From: Scytalidium lignicola
Taxonomy: Eukaryota; Ascomycota; Leotiomycetes
DNA: 50,647 nucleotides
Direction of reading: 5' to 3'
NCBI GenBank assembly: GCA_002812745.2
Contig: NCSJ02000314.1
Span: 1 to 50,647, forward strand
The translations under genes were made by a program, and so were the position numbers. The notes beneath the pieces are model-generated. The model did not search any database and was not told where the DNA came from. It saw nothing but the letters and a program-made list of their open reading frames with translations. Below, piece after piece: positions 1-11,264 of the stretch; the first letter of the stretch is position 1; the number at the start of each line of letters is the position of its first letter.

Positions 1-781
1 ATAAGAAATTATAATACTTAGTTAAATAGATAAGGTATTCAAAGAATAAGAATAAATAAAAACTTACTTTTAATCTTATAAGTTGTGAGGAGTTATTAAA
101 AGGATATTATCAAACTCATCTTAGAATGGATTTCTAAGTAATGAAATCACAAGGTTAAAAAAGAAGAGGTTAATAATAGAAGAGGAAGTTATACTTAAGT
201 TAATAGAATATAACTTTACAAGTTATAAAGAACTTTGTTTCTTTTACCTTTCTTTCTCTTTTATAACATTAAGCTTGTCTAAAGTCTTCAGACTATAATA
301 AAACATTTCTTAAGTATACTTCTTCAAGAAGGACTGTTATTTCTTTAAACAAGTTAAGTAAGCCATTGTCTTTAGAAGAACTTTATTAGTTTTCTCTTCT
401 TCTTCTATAAGATAATTATACTTATGCTTGTAAATGAGGAAAGAGGAGGAAGTAAACCTTTTACTATTACAGGATTACTTATAACAAGAGTACTTCTCAA
501 GAGTACTTCTTATAATGACTAAAGTTAAAGTCCATCTTGTAAATAAAATCATTTTGCTTGTAAAATGAACAAGGTATTACTTTGAAACTGTATTCATCAA
601 TGTAATTACTCAAGGTTGTTTACTCTTAATATTTTCTTGATCTTGTCCTTTCTTCTGTGTTGTTTTTAGAATGTTATTATTTGAGTAACATATTAAAAAG
701 AAAAGAAGAATTACTAAATAAAGAGAATGTTCAAAAATGATGTTTTAATGTTAAGATGACATTAAGCACAAAAGGGAATAA
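1..781 (+). mobile_element. 3' internal end of a RIP-degraded Ty3/gypsy element (copy A)
   Basis: This stretch has no usable sense ORF. Its reverse complement aligns base by base, with many transitions, to the region next to the LTR at 4826-5600 of the larger Ty3 copy. It ends in a purine tract (AAAAGGGAATAA) immediately before the LTR at 782, the position of a polypurine tract. It is therefore the 3' end of a plus-strand element whose 5' part lies outside the window. Almost all differences from the better preserved copy are C-to-T or G-to-A, as expected from RIP. Confidence 0.8.
200..775 (-). pseudogene. Remnant of the element's antisense zinc-cluster ORF (copy A)
   Basis: Read on the minus strand from the LTR side, this copy matches the antisense ORF at 4842-5480: a basic Ser/Arg-rich stretch (EERTRSRKY), then a cysteine region in which several Cys have become Tyr, then a charged helical stretch. 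A short AGTACTTCTCAAG-type duplication is present near 490-510. Stops are frequent. Identification rests on alignment to the better copy, not on an intact reading frame. Confidence 0.6.
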
Positions 782-1139
782 TGTTATGAGTTTTGCTATA
801 ACATGCTAATTAATATAAGCTTAAGGCTTAGTATAAATACATTGTACAAGAGAACCTAACAATTAAACAGTTATATAAGGAGGACTTAAGACTTAGGAAG
901 TCCAAGGTTTATTAGCTTAAGACTTAAAGACTTAAGGATCCAAAAGTCCAACTGTATTTCATTATCTATATAAACACATTGTAAGAACATGAGAGTAGAC
1001 TCCTTGTGTTCAACCTAAATACATTACTAGATTTTACCCTTGACTTAGTCACCTGCTCAAGTGTCTCCTGTTTCTGCTGTCCCTGAACATCTACCTTATC
1101 CTTGCTATCCAGTGACCTGGATAGCGTAGTTTTGTAACA
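782..1139 (+). repeat. 3' LTR of Ty3 copy A
   Basis: A 358-bp LTR running from TGTTAT to TGTAACA. It is homologous to the LTRs at 4465, 11265, 43325, 46006 and 47315. A TATATAAA box is at 967-974. A hairpin, CTATCCAG-TGAC-CTGGATAG, lies just before the 3' end. The 5' half is heavily RIP-mutated, while the last 190 bp is well preserved. Coding orientation is plus. Confidence 0.88.
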
Positions 1140-1140
1140 T

Positions 1141-1246
1141 TGTTATAGTTCTTACCGTCACAGCCTGATAAATGCTAGAATAGCAGCTTATAAAGAGTCG
1201 GTGACCGACAAGGGGTTAGGTTACATAATTAACGCAAGTCTACAAT
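1141..1246 (+). repeat. LTR fragment of a second Ty3 family
   Basis: It starts TGTTATAGTTCTTAC one base after the previous LTR and aligns with the first ~105 bp of the LTR at 13511-13853, with mostly transitions. It is cut off where the palindromic MITE begins. It is better preserved (higher GC) than the 13511 copy. Confidence 0.6.
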
Positions 1247-1247
1247 A

Positions 1248-1819
1248 GACTGGCCGATCGGTCCAGACCGGACCAGACCGTGGGTTTTGTGGGGACCGTA
1301 CAGACCACGGTCTGAAGCCAAAATTTTGAGACCAGACCATACAGTCTACGGTCTGAAGCTAAAATTTTAAGACTAGACCATGAGACTACGGTCTGGTCCA
1401 ACAACAAATGTGAGGACCGAATATTAGTGTCAGACCGTACAGTCTGGTCTCCACGGTCTGGTCCAGTCAGACTGTACGGTCTGATGCTAATATTCCTTAA
1501 TCAGGTAAAGCTTATTTCCAATTTAAGTTATATTACCGTTACAGTCTAGCATTACGGTCTCACAGTCCAGACTATACAGTCCATGGTCTAAGATCAAAAT
1601 TTTNAGACCAGACNNTGAGACTACAGTCTGGTCNNACNACAANAGTGNNGACNGTTTCANGGTTCGGTCTCAAAACCTTAAGACCGAACCATGTGGCTTA
1701 CGGTCTCGTCCAGACGAGACTGTAAGCCACGGTCTCGCTTAAATTTTTGCGGACGAGACCATGTGGCTTACGGTCTCGTCCGGACGGGACCACAGTCCAA
1801 TGCAACGGTCCGGCCAGTC
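1248..1819. mobile_element. MITE-like palindromic element 1
   Basis: A non-coding, GC-richer block built from many variants of AGACCGTACGGTCT/GGTCTGGTCC in both orientations. Its ends are inverted (GACTGGCCG at the left, CGGCCAGTC at the right) and lie between TA dinucleotides. It includes a near-perfect 18-bp inverted repeat at 1693-1730. The ends match those of a second, shorter and more RIP-mutated copy at 1863-2282. No transposase is present, so it would be non-autonomous. The superfamily is not clear. Confidence 0.6.
1693..1730. repeat. Strong inverted repeat within MITE 1
   Basis: GTGGCTTACGGTCTCGTC (1693-1710) and its near reverse complement (1713-1730) are separated by two bases, a 38-bp palindrome with one or two mismatches. 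The same arm recurs at about 1763-1780. Confidence 0.85.
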
Positions 1820-1862
1820 TAATGAAGAATAACTAGCTTGAATTCTTAGAAACTAAGGTTTA

Positions 1863-2282
1863 AACTAGCTGATCAGTCCAGACTAGACTAGACTGTGGGT
1901 TTTGTAGGGACTGTGCTCAGACTGTAGACTGTACGAAAATTTTGAGACTGGACTGTGAGATTATAGTCTGGTCTGGCTTAAAAAATAAGGACTGTATATT
2001 AATGTCAGACTGTACTCAGACTGTGTTCAGACTATGTAGTCTAAAATGTTATAATATTTAGTATATTTTTGTCTTATTTAAGTAATATTAACGAATTACA
2101 ATCTTGCTTCATTTAAATCAGACTGTAGTCTGGTCTGGCTCAAAAAATGAGGACTATTCTACAGTCTGGTCTAGACTGGACTGTAAGGTTACAATCTTGC
2201 TTAATTTTTTGCAGACAAGACTGTGTAGCTTATAGTCTTGTCCAGACTAGACCATGGTCTAATGCAATGGTCCGGCTAGTTT
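1863..2282. mobile_element. MITE-like palindromic element 2, RIP-mutated
   Basis: The second copy of the element at 1248-1819, with the same order of motifs but C-to-T/G-to-A changes throughout. Inverted ends are AACTAGC and GGCTAGTTT. The 11 bp ACTAAGGTTTA is repeated exactly on both sides (1852-1862 and 2283-2293), which looks like a 10-11 bp target-site duplication. The flanking sequence on both sides continues the copia-like element that is also found, uninterrupted, at about 14540-14600 on the other strand. Confidence 0.65.
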
Positions 2283-2293
2283 ACTAAGGTTTA

Positions 2294-4464
2294 CAAATAT
2301 TGTCTTAACAAAAGAAGTAATATAAACCTTTAAGACTTATTTCAAGATGATTTCAAGGATTTTACTATTGATTACTTTAGAGTAATTCCTTAGAAAGAGT
2401 TACAAAGCTTATATAACTGCTTTTGTTGTGGTAGTGTACAGGTAATACATAATAACAAGAATATTATAATCATTTAAACTCTTATAAATGTATTATAAGA
2501 GGAAGAATAACATGTATAAGACAAAGAAGACCTTAAGGATACTTTTTATAACCTTTAAAAGGGACTTATCACTTTTATAATTATTATACTTCTTAAAATT
2601 ATTTAACTTACAAACTCTTAAATTAGCTTTAAAGTTCTTAACTTAATATTTATAAGTTAGGAATTAAGTATTATTAAAACTCTTTAAAGTAAGTAATAAT
2701 TTTACAAACTATAATAATATTATAACTTTAACTATAAGCTTAGCTTATTATTATCACTTTCAACTTAACTTGTATACATAAAATAAGTCTTTAATATTGT
2801 TAAAATGTATACAGAAGACTAGAAGTACAATAAAGTGATTAGTAGTTTTAAATACAAGTTGATAATCTTTAAGAGTTATTATGAACAAGTAAAATTGCCA
2901 GAAGAATTTTATATTAAAGCATTCTTTATTATGTTAACAAGGTTAGCAAAAGGCTATTTCATTATTAACAACCTTGTTAAATGTATATTCAAAAAGATAT
3001 ATACTTACTTATATAACTTTTATAAAGGACTTATATATTATCATCGAATTCACATTGAATAAGAAGGCATAATGTTAACATTAATCATAATTGTAAACCT
3101 TAGGAAAATAACATTTAAGAATATACAATTACTTATTAACAAGCTTTAAGAGTTCTAATATAGTTTTTAATCAACTTATAAGATAATTAATATTCTTTAC
3201 AAGAAGTTGATTATTACTTGTTAAAGATCTTTAACATATAGATATATTATTTTAAACTTATTAAGAAACTTAAAGTAACTTATTAACAAACTCTATTTGT
3301 TTATTATATTATATAAAAAANGAAAAGAAATAAGAATATAATAATAAAACCTACTTTATAAATTATCATTACTATACTAATCATAATATAAGCTAATGAT
3401 TTAATTCATAAGGCTTTAAGTATACTACTTTACACTCTTAAACACAAGGAAGATACTTTATATGTAAAAGGGAAGGATATTAATCTTAAAGACATTCTCA
3501 AGAAGACTAAGATGTAGAGAAAGTATATTTTAAAGTTAGAAATATAAGTAAATTTAGCCTTAACATTTACAATTCTGAATAACATTTTAATGAATAGTTT
3601 AAACAATATGTTATTGATTATAAAGAAAATGACTTTGAAGAAGATGAATTAAGCTTTACTTTCAAGACCTTATTTGCTTATAACAATGTAAAAACAAACC
3701 TTAAAGAACTTGACTAGCTTAAAATTATGTTTTTTACTATAATTATATTCTTTACTTTATGTAGAAGTTTCTTAGTAGAATTAATTATACTAATTATTAT
3801 AAAATTAGTTAATAACACTTTATTATACTAATTAACCATTAAGATGTTAATAACTGAGAATTACCCTTAAGAACTTAACTTAAAAACCTTTATAACAATT
3901 ATAACAGAAGTGTATAGTACAAAGAGCTTAACAAAGTATAATTTAAAACAATTTCATAGAATCTTGATTGATATAAAAGTTATAAAATACTTTATAACAA
4001 GTAGACTAAACTATAACACTGAATACTATAACCAAAAACATAATAACAGTATAATTCAGAATTAAGAGTATAACTTTAATAGGTTTTATACTAGTAAATA
4101 TACTAATTAAGCAAATTGAATTCTATGTAGTTGAATTAACTATTCTCTTTTTGTTATGCTTAACAGATATAAACTAATTAAGTATACATTTCAACAACTT
4201 TACAAATTTACTTATTATTTTATGAGGAAGTATTCTGGTTATACGACAATTTAACTATAGCTTTTTACTTTAAGACATATCTTTATATACTTTTGTTTTT
4301 GATTTATTAAAGGAAAANCCCTTGTTTCTTAACTAACATAGAATTATAATGCTTATACTAACGTTTTAATTACTTGTTAATAATTAAATTATAATGTATA
4401 TTAGACTGTATAAGTTATAATATTAATAANNCAAAATAAACAAGGAAAACTTTTATAATCATAG
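2294..4464 (+). mobile_element. RIP-degraded copia-like retrotransposon, gag and protease region
   Basis: The best open segment (2835-3062) reads YYEQVKLPEEFYIKAFFIML, which resembles the Gag of fungal copia-like polyproteins, followed by a YYHR stretch. Farther on (about 3940-4300) the translation, interrupted by stops where Trp or Gln is expected, resembles the protease and post-protease segment of the same polyproteins. The reverse complement of 13854-14600 is a second copy of the 5' part. The element is cut at 4464 by the Ty3 LTR, and its polymerase part is not recognisable on the other side of that insertion. Confidence 0.55.
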
Positions 4465-4825
4465 TATTACAAAACTACGCCATCCAGGTCACTGGATAGC
4501 CAAGGGTAAGGTAGATGTTCAGGGACAACGGAAACGTGTGACACACAAGCAGGCGACTAAGTCAAGTGTAGGATCTAGTGCTGTATTTAGGTTGAACACG
4601 AAGAGTCTACTTTCATGTTCCTACAACGTGCTTATATAGATAATGAAATACAGTTGGACCCCTGGACCCTCCAGGTCCCTAGGTCCCACACCGATGGACC
4701 CTGGACCCCCCCGGGTCCCAGGTCCTCATCACATAACTGTCTAATTGTTAGGTTCTCTTGTACAACATAACTGTACTGAGCCTCAGGCCTACACCAATTA
4801 GCATGTTACGGTAAAACCTGTAACA
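4465..4825 (-). repeat. 3' LTR of the near-complete Ty3 element
   Basis: LTR of about 360 bp. The first base pair of the terminus is RIP-altered (TATTACA for TGTTACA) and the other end is TGTAACA. It carries a GC-rich block of repeated GGACC/GGTCC motifs at 4674-4730 that can fold on itself and a CCATCCAG/CTGGATAG hairpin near 4485-4503. It is far less RIP-mutated than its partner at 11265-11623, in which the same GGACC block reads as AGACC/TAAGT variants. Confidence 0.85.
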
Positions 4826-4841
4826 TTATCCCCTTTCTCGC

Positions 4842-5480
4842 TTAGTGTCGTCCTAACACTAAAACGTTATCCTCGAACAATTTCTTTGTTCAGCAATTCT
4901 TCCTTCCTTTCCAACATACCACCCAAACGACAACGTTCTGAGAGCAGCACAGAAGAAAGGACAAGATCAAGAAAATATCAAGAGCGCACCCTTCTAGGTG
5001 ACTACATTGATAAGTTCGGTTTCGAAGTAATACCCTGTTCGTTTTGTTCGAGAAATGGCTTGGTTTGTAAGATGGACCCCGATTCTAGTCATTGTAACAA
5101 GTGTTCTAGGTGTAAGCAAGGTTATGATGGTGAAAACCTCCCTTCTTCCTCTTAAGCTTCTTACTTGTGTAAGCATAAGCACCTTTCTCAGGAAAAGGAA
5201 AAGACGACTCGGCTGTTGGTTGAGAGTATTGCTCACTTGGCCTGGCTAGAAAAGTAGTAGTCCTTCCTTTAAAAGTATGCTCAGGAAATGTTCTGCCATA
5301 GTCTGAAATCCTTAGATGAGCTCAACATTATAGAAGAGAAAGAGAGGTAAGAGAAGCTGTCTGAAGAGTTATGTTCTGCTGACCCAGGCAAGGCTTCTTT
5401 CTTTGTTGCTGACCTTTTCTTCTCCAACCTTATAATTCCATCACTTGGAAATCTGTTCTGGAATGAGCTTGGTAATATGC
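4842..5480 (+). pseudogene. Antisense zinc-cluster/coiled-coil ORF within Ty3 (best-preserved copy)
   Basis: On the strand opposite gag-pol, between chromodomain and 3' LTR. The uninterrupted part (4886-5155) has a basic N-terminus with EERTRSRKYQERT and then six cysteines spaced C-x2-C-x6-C-x8-C-x2-C-x2-C, close to a fungal Zn2Cys6 cluster but with a short last gap. After a stop at 5153 the same frame continues with a charged helix (LDELNIIEEKER) and ends near a NLFWNELGN segment. The interrupting stops are TAA/TAG where Gln is plausible. No ATG is visible at the 5' end: the frame is open back into the LTR, so start or splicing is unresolved. Its function is unknown. Related copies: 1-781, 13020-13400, 43665-44640 and 46364-47300. 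Confidence 0.65.
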
Positions 5481-5489
5481 CTTTAATAA

Positions 5490-5920
5490 CTCTTCACAGC
5501 TTATGAGATTAAAAGTAGGTTCTCATCCATTCTTACTCTCTGGATATCCTATCCATTTAACTAAGTATTACAGTTTCTTATAATGTATCCTATGATTAAT
5601 AATTTTCTCAACTTCATATTCCTTTTCTGGATCAACTTCTTCTAGCATTAGTGTTTAGGCATTCTTAAGTACTAGTTCAAGAAGTGAAATATGGAAAACA
5701 GGATATATCTTGACTGTTGTTAGTAATTTTAATTTATATGTTAAAGGTCTATAGACTTCTTTAATTTTGTATGGTCCTATCTTAACTTAGTTTAGTTTAT
5801 CACTTAGTCTTGTTGTTTTGATGTTTTTCTTAAGAAGATAAACTTTATCTTCTTTTTTGTACGTTAATTCTATTAAGTGTTTGTAATCATAGTACTTCTT
5901 CATTCTTTCCTTCATGTATT
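5490..5920 (-). pseudogene. Integrase C-terminus (GPY/F) and chromodomain of Ty3 element
   Basis: The minus-strand translation shows KIGPYKIKEVYRPLTYKLKL, the GPY/F module after the integrase core, then YPVFHISLLE, then a chromodomain with EYEVEKIINHR and YLVKWIGYPE followed by an EPTFNL segment. Stops replace expected Trp and Gln codons. The chromodomain places the element among the chromodomain-bearing Ty3 elements, where this domain is thought to target integration to heterochromatin. Confidence 0.85.
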
Positions 5921-5929
5921 GAAGTGAGT

Positions 5930-7250
5930 TCCTGATTTTTTTTTTGTATTTCTTTCATTTACTTTGTATGGATCTTTGCTAATTCACTTGTGGATTTCAA
6001 TTCCAATCTAGTATAAAACCCTTTTAGTTCTTGTTTGTAATTCACATAGAATAGAATGATCTTGGTTGATTTGTATAGTGTATTATTGTATATCATCTTT
6101 GCTATTAGCAAATAATCAACTCAATTATCTTGATTATAGTTAACATAACATCTGAGGTATTCTTCTAACTACTTGTTCAAATGTTTTGTTTTTCCATTAG
6201 TTTGTGGATGTTATGCTATTGACAACTTCTTCTTTACTCTTATTCTTGTTGTTATTGTTTTCTAAAACTTAGATATGAATCTAGTATCTTTATCAGAGAT
6301 TATCTGTTTAAGCAATCCTCATTAAGACATTATTCTTTATAAAAATATATTGGCTACTTCTTTTACTCCTTAGGTCTCCTTGAACAGTTCAAATGTTGTA
6401 TAATTAGTATAATGTTCAATTACCATAAAGATAAAGTTATACTTGACCTTTGTTATGTGATCTGTGGAAATTAGTAGTTTTATAATAAAATCCTATCTGA
6501 TTAGTTCTTATGGATTCTTGAGTATCTGTGTAAAGTGTAATTACCCTTAAGGCTTCCTTCTTAGATTCTTAGCCTTCTTATAAATCTTGTATTCAGTAAT
6601 TATTTTCTTAATTACTAATTATAATTTTACAATAAAGTAATCCTTATTAATTTGATAATAACATCAGGTTATTCCTATGTGTTTATTATAAGGTAGGTTA
6701 TGTTATTCTCTGACAAATTCTTCTGCTAATTTAGTTGGTATGTACAACTTCTTGTTCTTATACTAAATGTCTTCAATTTTCTCTTATTCTCTTCTGGTCA
6801 TGTCTAGTAAAGCATTTTCTTCTTTCTCTTTTACAGTTACTTTGCTGATCTGATTAGCCTAATGCTTGTTTGTTATTGTTGTGATAGCTATAAGTTGTCC
6901 CTTGTTGTATACTAGGAATCTGCCTTTGTCTTCCTTCAATATAGATTTACTCTCTTCTTTCTCTTTGGCTGAGTACTTAGGTTTCCGGCTTAGAGCATCT
7001 ACTCTTCTATTGTCTTCACCTTTAATGTGAGTAATCTTAAAATCATACTTAAATAGCTTCTCTGCTTATCATGTTTGCTTAACATTCAACTGCTTAGTAA
7101 TTATAAAGTATTAGAGGTTATGGTGATCTGAAAGTATATTGACTGTTTCGTTAAATCTAACAATATATACTCTTCAATACTTTAGGGCTTCTATGATAGC
7201 TAGCATTTCCTTGTCTGATGTTTAATAATTTCTTTTAATAGTGTTTAACT
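5930..7250 (-). pseudogene. Integrase core region of Ty3 element (degraded)
   Basis: No long frame survives. Short minus-strand matches to Ty3 integrase (zinc-binding N-terminus near 6800-7000, core near 6000-6600) lie between the RNase H segment and the GPY/F segment. It is assigned mainly by position. Confidence 0.6.
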
Positions 7251-7296
7251 TTCTTAACCAAAATGTTAATAGTACCTAGTAATGTTGTTTATTAAT

Positions 7297-8330
7297 CTAC
7301 TGTGATTGTGATAATATAACTCTTAATGTCACATCAAAGGCATTAGTTTTAATTCTTATTCCTTTCTCTAGATCAAAGATCCCCAAGAAACTTCCTTTTA
7401 TAAAGGCATCTTTAATACTTTGGAATACTTCTTTCACAGTGTTATTCCATTCATAAGCTTGATCTTTCTTTATGAGTTCAGTCAATGACATGGAGATCTT
7501 AGAATAGTCCTTCACAAATCTCTGATAATAATTAGCCAACTTTAAGAAACTTTATAGTTGCTTAACAGTCTTAGGTGCTTCTTATTCTTTGATTAACTGA
7601 ATTTTGTTGTCTAGGGTTTTTATTCTTTCTCCAGAAATACAGTATTCTAGGAATTGAACTTGTTCCTTATGAAATTTGCATTTCATGGGTTTGCAGTGTA
7701 ATCCTACTTCTTATAACGCTTGTAAAACAAGCTTAACATGCTCCTTATATTCCTTAATACTCTTTGAGTATATGATTATATCATCAAGATATACTATCAT
7801 GAATTTCTCTAGATATCTTTTTAATATCCGATCTATTATTCTTTGTTGTATGGCTGGAGTATTGGTTATACTAAACGTTATAACTAATAGCTTAAATAAT
7901 CTGTATTTTGTTTGAATGGTAACTTTCCATTTGTTATCTCTTTTAATCCTAACTAGATTAAACATTGACTACAAGTCCAACTTGGTGAATATGACAACTC
8001 CTTTTAGCTTATCCATCATTGAATTTATCAATAGTAAGGGGTATCAATCCTTTTTAGTTCTACTATTCAAGTGTTTGTAATTATTATAAGGTTATCTTAA
8101 CGGATTATCTTCTTTTTTTGTATAATGTAGTAGTGTTCTAGCTTTGCTGTGACCTTCTTTGTACAGACTTTTAAGCATTATTTTCTTGAGCAACCATTTC
8201 TTTGTTGCCTTATCCTTAACAAGAGTTGTTTGATAAATTAGTCTGTATGCTGGTCTGAACTCCTCTTTGAGCTTTATCTTATGATCCTATGGTTTGTGCT
8301 TAGGTAAGGCTGAATCATTAGGTTTTTTTG
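7297..8330 (-). pseudogene. Reverse transcriptase and RNase H of Ty3 element
   Basis: 7711-7965 carries the reverse transcriptase palm: FMIVYLDDIIIYSK, with the catalytic YLDD box, followed by the EYKEHVKLVLQAL helix. 7297-7539 carries the connection/RNase H start: ANYYQRFVKDYSKI and then FLGIFDLEKGIRIKTNAFDV, where the first RNase H aspartate (usually TDAS) is Asn, a G-to-A change. The stops between the segments fit RIP. Confidence 0.88.
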
Positions 8331-8535
8331 TGAATAACTTTAGCTATTNATAATATTCCTTAAGTATATNTTTCATGGTTTTGTCAACATGAACAACTCT
8401 TAAAGATACAGTTTCTTCTAAGAAGGTAATCATACTTGTTCTCTAATCAATTATTAGATTATACTTCCTTATTTATTTAATTCTTAATATGACTTGATAT
8501 GTTCTTAATTTCATAATATCAAAAGATATCTTCTC

Positions 8536-8853
8536 TTAGTAGCTTCTGTTATACCTTATATCTAAATTCTGAGTTTGAACATTGACACACTTCTGAACCT
8601 TAGTACTGTTTGCTAATGATATCAGATAACTATTGTCCTTGACTCTTATGCTAAGTCTAAGTTGTTTTATAACTTGTTCACTGATGAAATTCCTTTCAGC
8701 TCCTGAATCAATCAAGGCTCTTATTAGCTTTCTGCATAATATTATATTAATGTATAATGAACTCTTACTATTTATCAAGTAAAGATTAACATTTCCAACA
8801 TTATCAACTAACATGTCATTGTTAATCTCTAGATCTTCAATGTTTTCCTCCAA
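8536..8853 (-). pseudogene. Retropepsin-type protease segment of Ty3 element
   Basis: A 105-residue open segment contains LIRALIDSGAERNFIS, the DSGA active-site motif of retroviral-type aspartic proteases, preceded by a hydrophobic strand. The plus-strand copy at 50072-50275 aligns with it but has Leu-Lys where Ser-Gly is expected. Confidence 0.8.
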
Positions 8854-9906
8854 TTCCTCAAAGAGTACTATTCATCTTTCAATAAGATTCCTCAGTCTAA
8901 GTCTATCTAAGCTTCTATTGTTCATGAATACTTATACATCTTGTACTTATTCTGCTATTTCATTCCTAAAACATTCTTTTATTTCAGTAATTAAAATATT
9001 ATTTATTACAAGAATTCTTTCTATAGAATTCAAAGAATACATTATTACTTCTTAGTTGAATTATTCATCAATTCTCTATAATAGTTCATCTTCTCCTAAT
9101 AACATAACAAGTAATTCCAAAGACAATGATTCTTCCTTTAATTCATTAACCATAAATAACACTTCTACATCCTAGTTAGCTAATTCAACAACAACTTCAA
9201 CTAATTCCCTTTATTCTTATTAAGCATAATATTGTTCAGCTTCAGGCAGTTATTCTACTGATTTTCCTAAACCTTAGATTTCTTTGTACTAAGTTTCAAC
9301 TTCTAATCAGTCTTACTAATAAGTTATTATTAAAAGTCCTTTATATTGTATGTTGTATCTTCTTTATACAATATAACTTAACCCTTCTTCAATTATCATC
9401 TAGGCTTCTTTAAACATCTGATCAAAGTCGTCTTGGATCTTAATTCTTTCCACTAATAAGAGGATTTTGCATGATCCTTTCTTTATAACAATACTCTACA
9501 AGTTAGTCTTATAGACTAAAGCAAGATCCTTAAGATTGAGTTCTTGTTCCTCAACAATTACTTCTTCTTATCACATAGTTCTATAAAGTTGACTTCTATC
9601 CAGGATTTCCTATCCTCTTAGTCCTCTCATGCCAATTATAAGATAATATTTCAAGACTAATAATTCTCTAAAAACAGGATATTACTCTATCAGTATAACC
9701 TTAAACTTTACTAACATGATCATCCAGATTCTACTGACTTCTAATATAGATTTCTATCTATTTAAGCTAATAATCTCCCCTTGATTTCGAAGGTATTCTT
9801 TACACCAAGTCCTTCTTATTAGTACAAAACCTGTTTTTAGGATTCTTACCATTACTATTTCATCTACATTAATTTCAACAATGATTTCTAGTATAATTAC
9901 CAAATT

Positions 9907-11243
9907 CTATTGTTCCTCTTCTTCTTCCAAGAAGTTTCCTTCCTTATTTAAGCTTTTCTCTTCTGAAAATTCTGATAAGATATCCATAATTCTTAAGATT
10001 CTCATAACTCTGACTTTAACTATTACACTTAACTTATTGTCCTTCTTATAAGTATTTACCATATGTCCAAGAAGTCCACACTTAAAACATAACTTGTTTT
10101 TTCTTCTTTTGTTAAGTTCCTCAAAGAATATTCCAAAGGAATTCCCCTTTTTGCTTTTTCCTTCAAAGTACTTCCTTCCCTTTCCTTTAAAAGTCCTTCC
10201 TTTCTTCATGATGTCTAACTCCATAAGGTCTCCTCAATCCTTCTTTCTATTAGTCTTTCTCTGATTGAAATATAATCCACCCTTTTTGTCTAAGATCATC
10301 TTATATTGTTCATTTCTGATCTTGATAGCCAAGTTGATAAGAGCATCTAACTTATTAACCACCGGTCATTAGTATAATTCCTCTTTGATTAAGTCTTTTA
10401 GACTAATCTTAAACTGATACATATATACTTCTTCTCCTTAATTAACTAATACTGCATATTGTTAATAAAGCATTGTATATTCACTAAAGCTCTTAGTTTG
10501 TCTAAGGTAAGCTAATCATCTTTTAGCATTCCTTTTTTTCGTCAACATCCTTATATAAGCATTTAAGTTCTCCTGTATAACTTTCCCAACTCCTAAGGAT
10601 ATTTCTTACTCCTTGGTTCATTATTCCTCCGTTTATAACAAACCATTCATCCTTAAAGGGTTAAAACCAAGTTTCAACTACTCCTCTCAAATATATAAAT
10701 ACTTACAAAACTTTATGCATATCTCCAAGCAATAGATGATTGTTCAGCATTAAATAAGTTCCTATCTAAGCAAGATATACTTTCAACTTCTTTTTGTCCT
10801 CATAGAACAGATTTGGTCTAATGATTTTGACTTCTCTAAATGTTATTATTAGAACTTATTCAATGTTGTCCTCTGGTTCAGAGTCTAGATCAAGGTCTAA
10901 GCTTAAAACNTTTTGATTCTGGCTTTAGGTTAGATTTAAGTAATGAAGGTATTAACTTCTTCCTCAAAGCTTTTGACAATTCTCCAACAGTTAATCCTTC
11001 TGTTAACCTAATAAATTACTTTGATAGCATAATAACTTCCTCTAACATTCCTTTCTAGATGTTAATTTCCTTGATAGTTTAGTTCTTACCTTAATCTTCT
11101 TCAGAATTATCTTCTGAACTTTCCTCAGATACTTCCTCAAATCCCTCTTCAAATTCTTCTTCAAAACCTTCTTCAGAACCTTCTTTAAGTTGTTGTTTGT
11201 TGTTGTTATCTATTAATGTATTTGTTTCCAAATCCTGATTCAT
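9907..11243 (-). pseudogene. gag of Ty3 element, with zinc knuckle
   Basis: The gag frame opens with ATG at 11243 (MNQDLETNT), 21 nt after the LTR. An acidic repeat of GFEEE-type units follows (about 11090-11190). The C-terminal part (9907-10224) is basic (KKGRTFKGKGRKYFEGKSKK) and carries a CCHC knuckle, CFKCGLLGHMVNTY, whose last Cys is Tyr (TGT to TAT). The middle is interrupted by many stops. A second copy is at 47690-49030 on the plus strand. Confidence 0.85.
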
Positions 11244-11264
11244 CAAGATAAGTAATGTTCAAAA

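Larger units (their letters stand above)
4826..11264 (-). mobile_element. Internal region of a chromodomain Ty3/gypsy element
   Basis: Read on the minus strand the order is gag, protease, reverse transcriptase, RNase H, integrase, chromodomain, the Ty3/gypsy order. All domains contain stops. The leader between the 5' LTR and the gag ATG (11243) is only 21 nt and has no TGG-type tRNA primer-binding site. RIP load rises from the 3' LTR end (4826-5500 nearly clean) toward the 5' end. The bases next to the two LTRs (CATAG at the left, TAAAA at the right) do not form a clear target duplication, and the two flanks belong to different elements. Confidence 0.88.

Noticed and set aside
1806..1812. CGGTCCG in the MITE as another regulatory site
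   Set aside because: It is part of the repeated GGTCC/CCGG modules of the MITE and has no gene beside it.
1248..2282. Palindromic repeats considered as a CRISPR-like or satellite array
   Set aside because: Units are irregular, lack constant spacers, and end in inverted termini with target duplications. The surroundings are eukaryotic.
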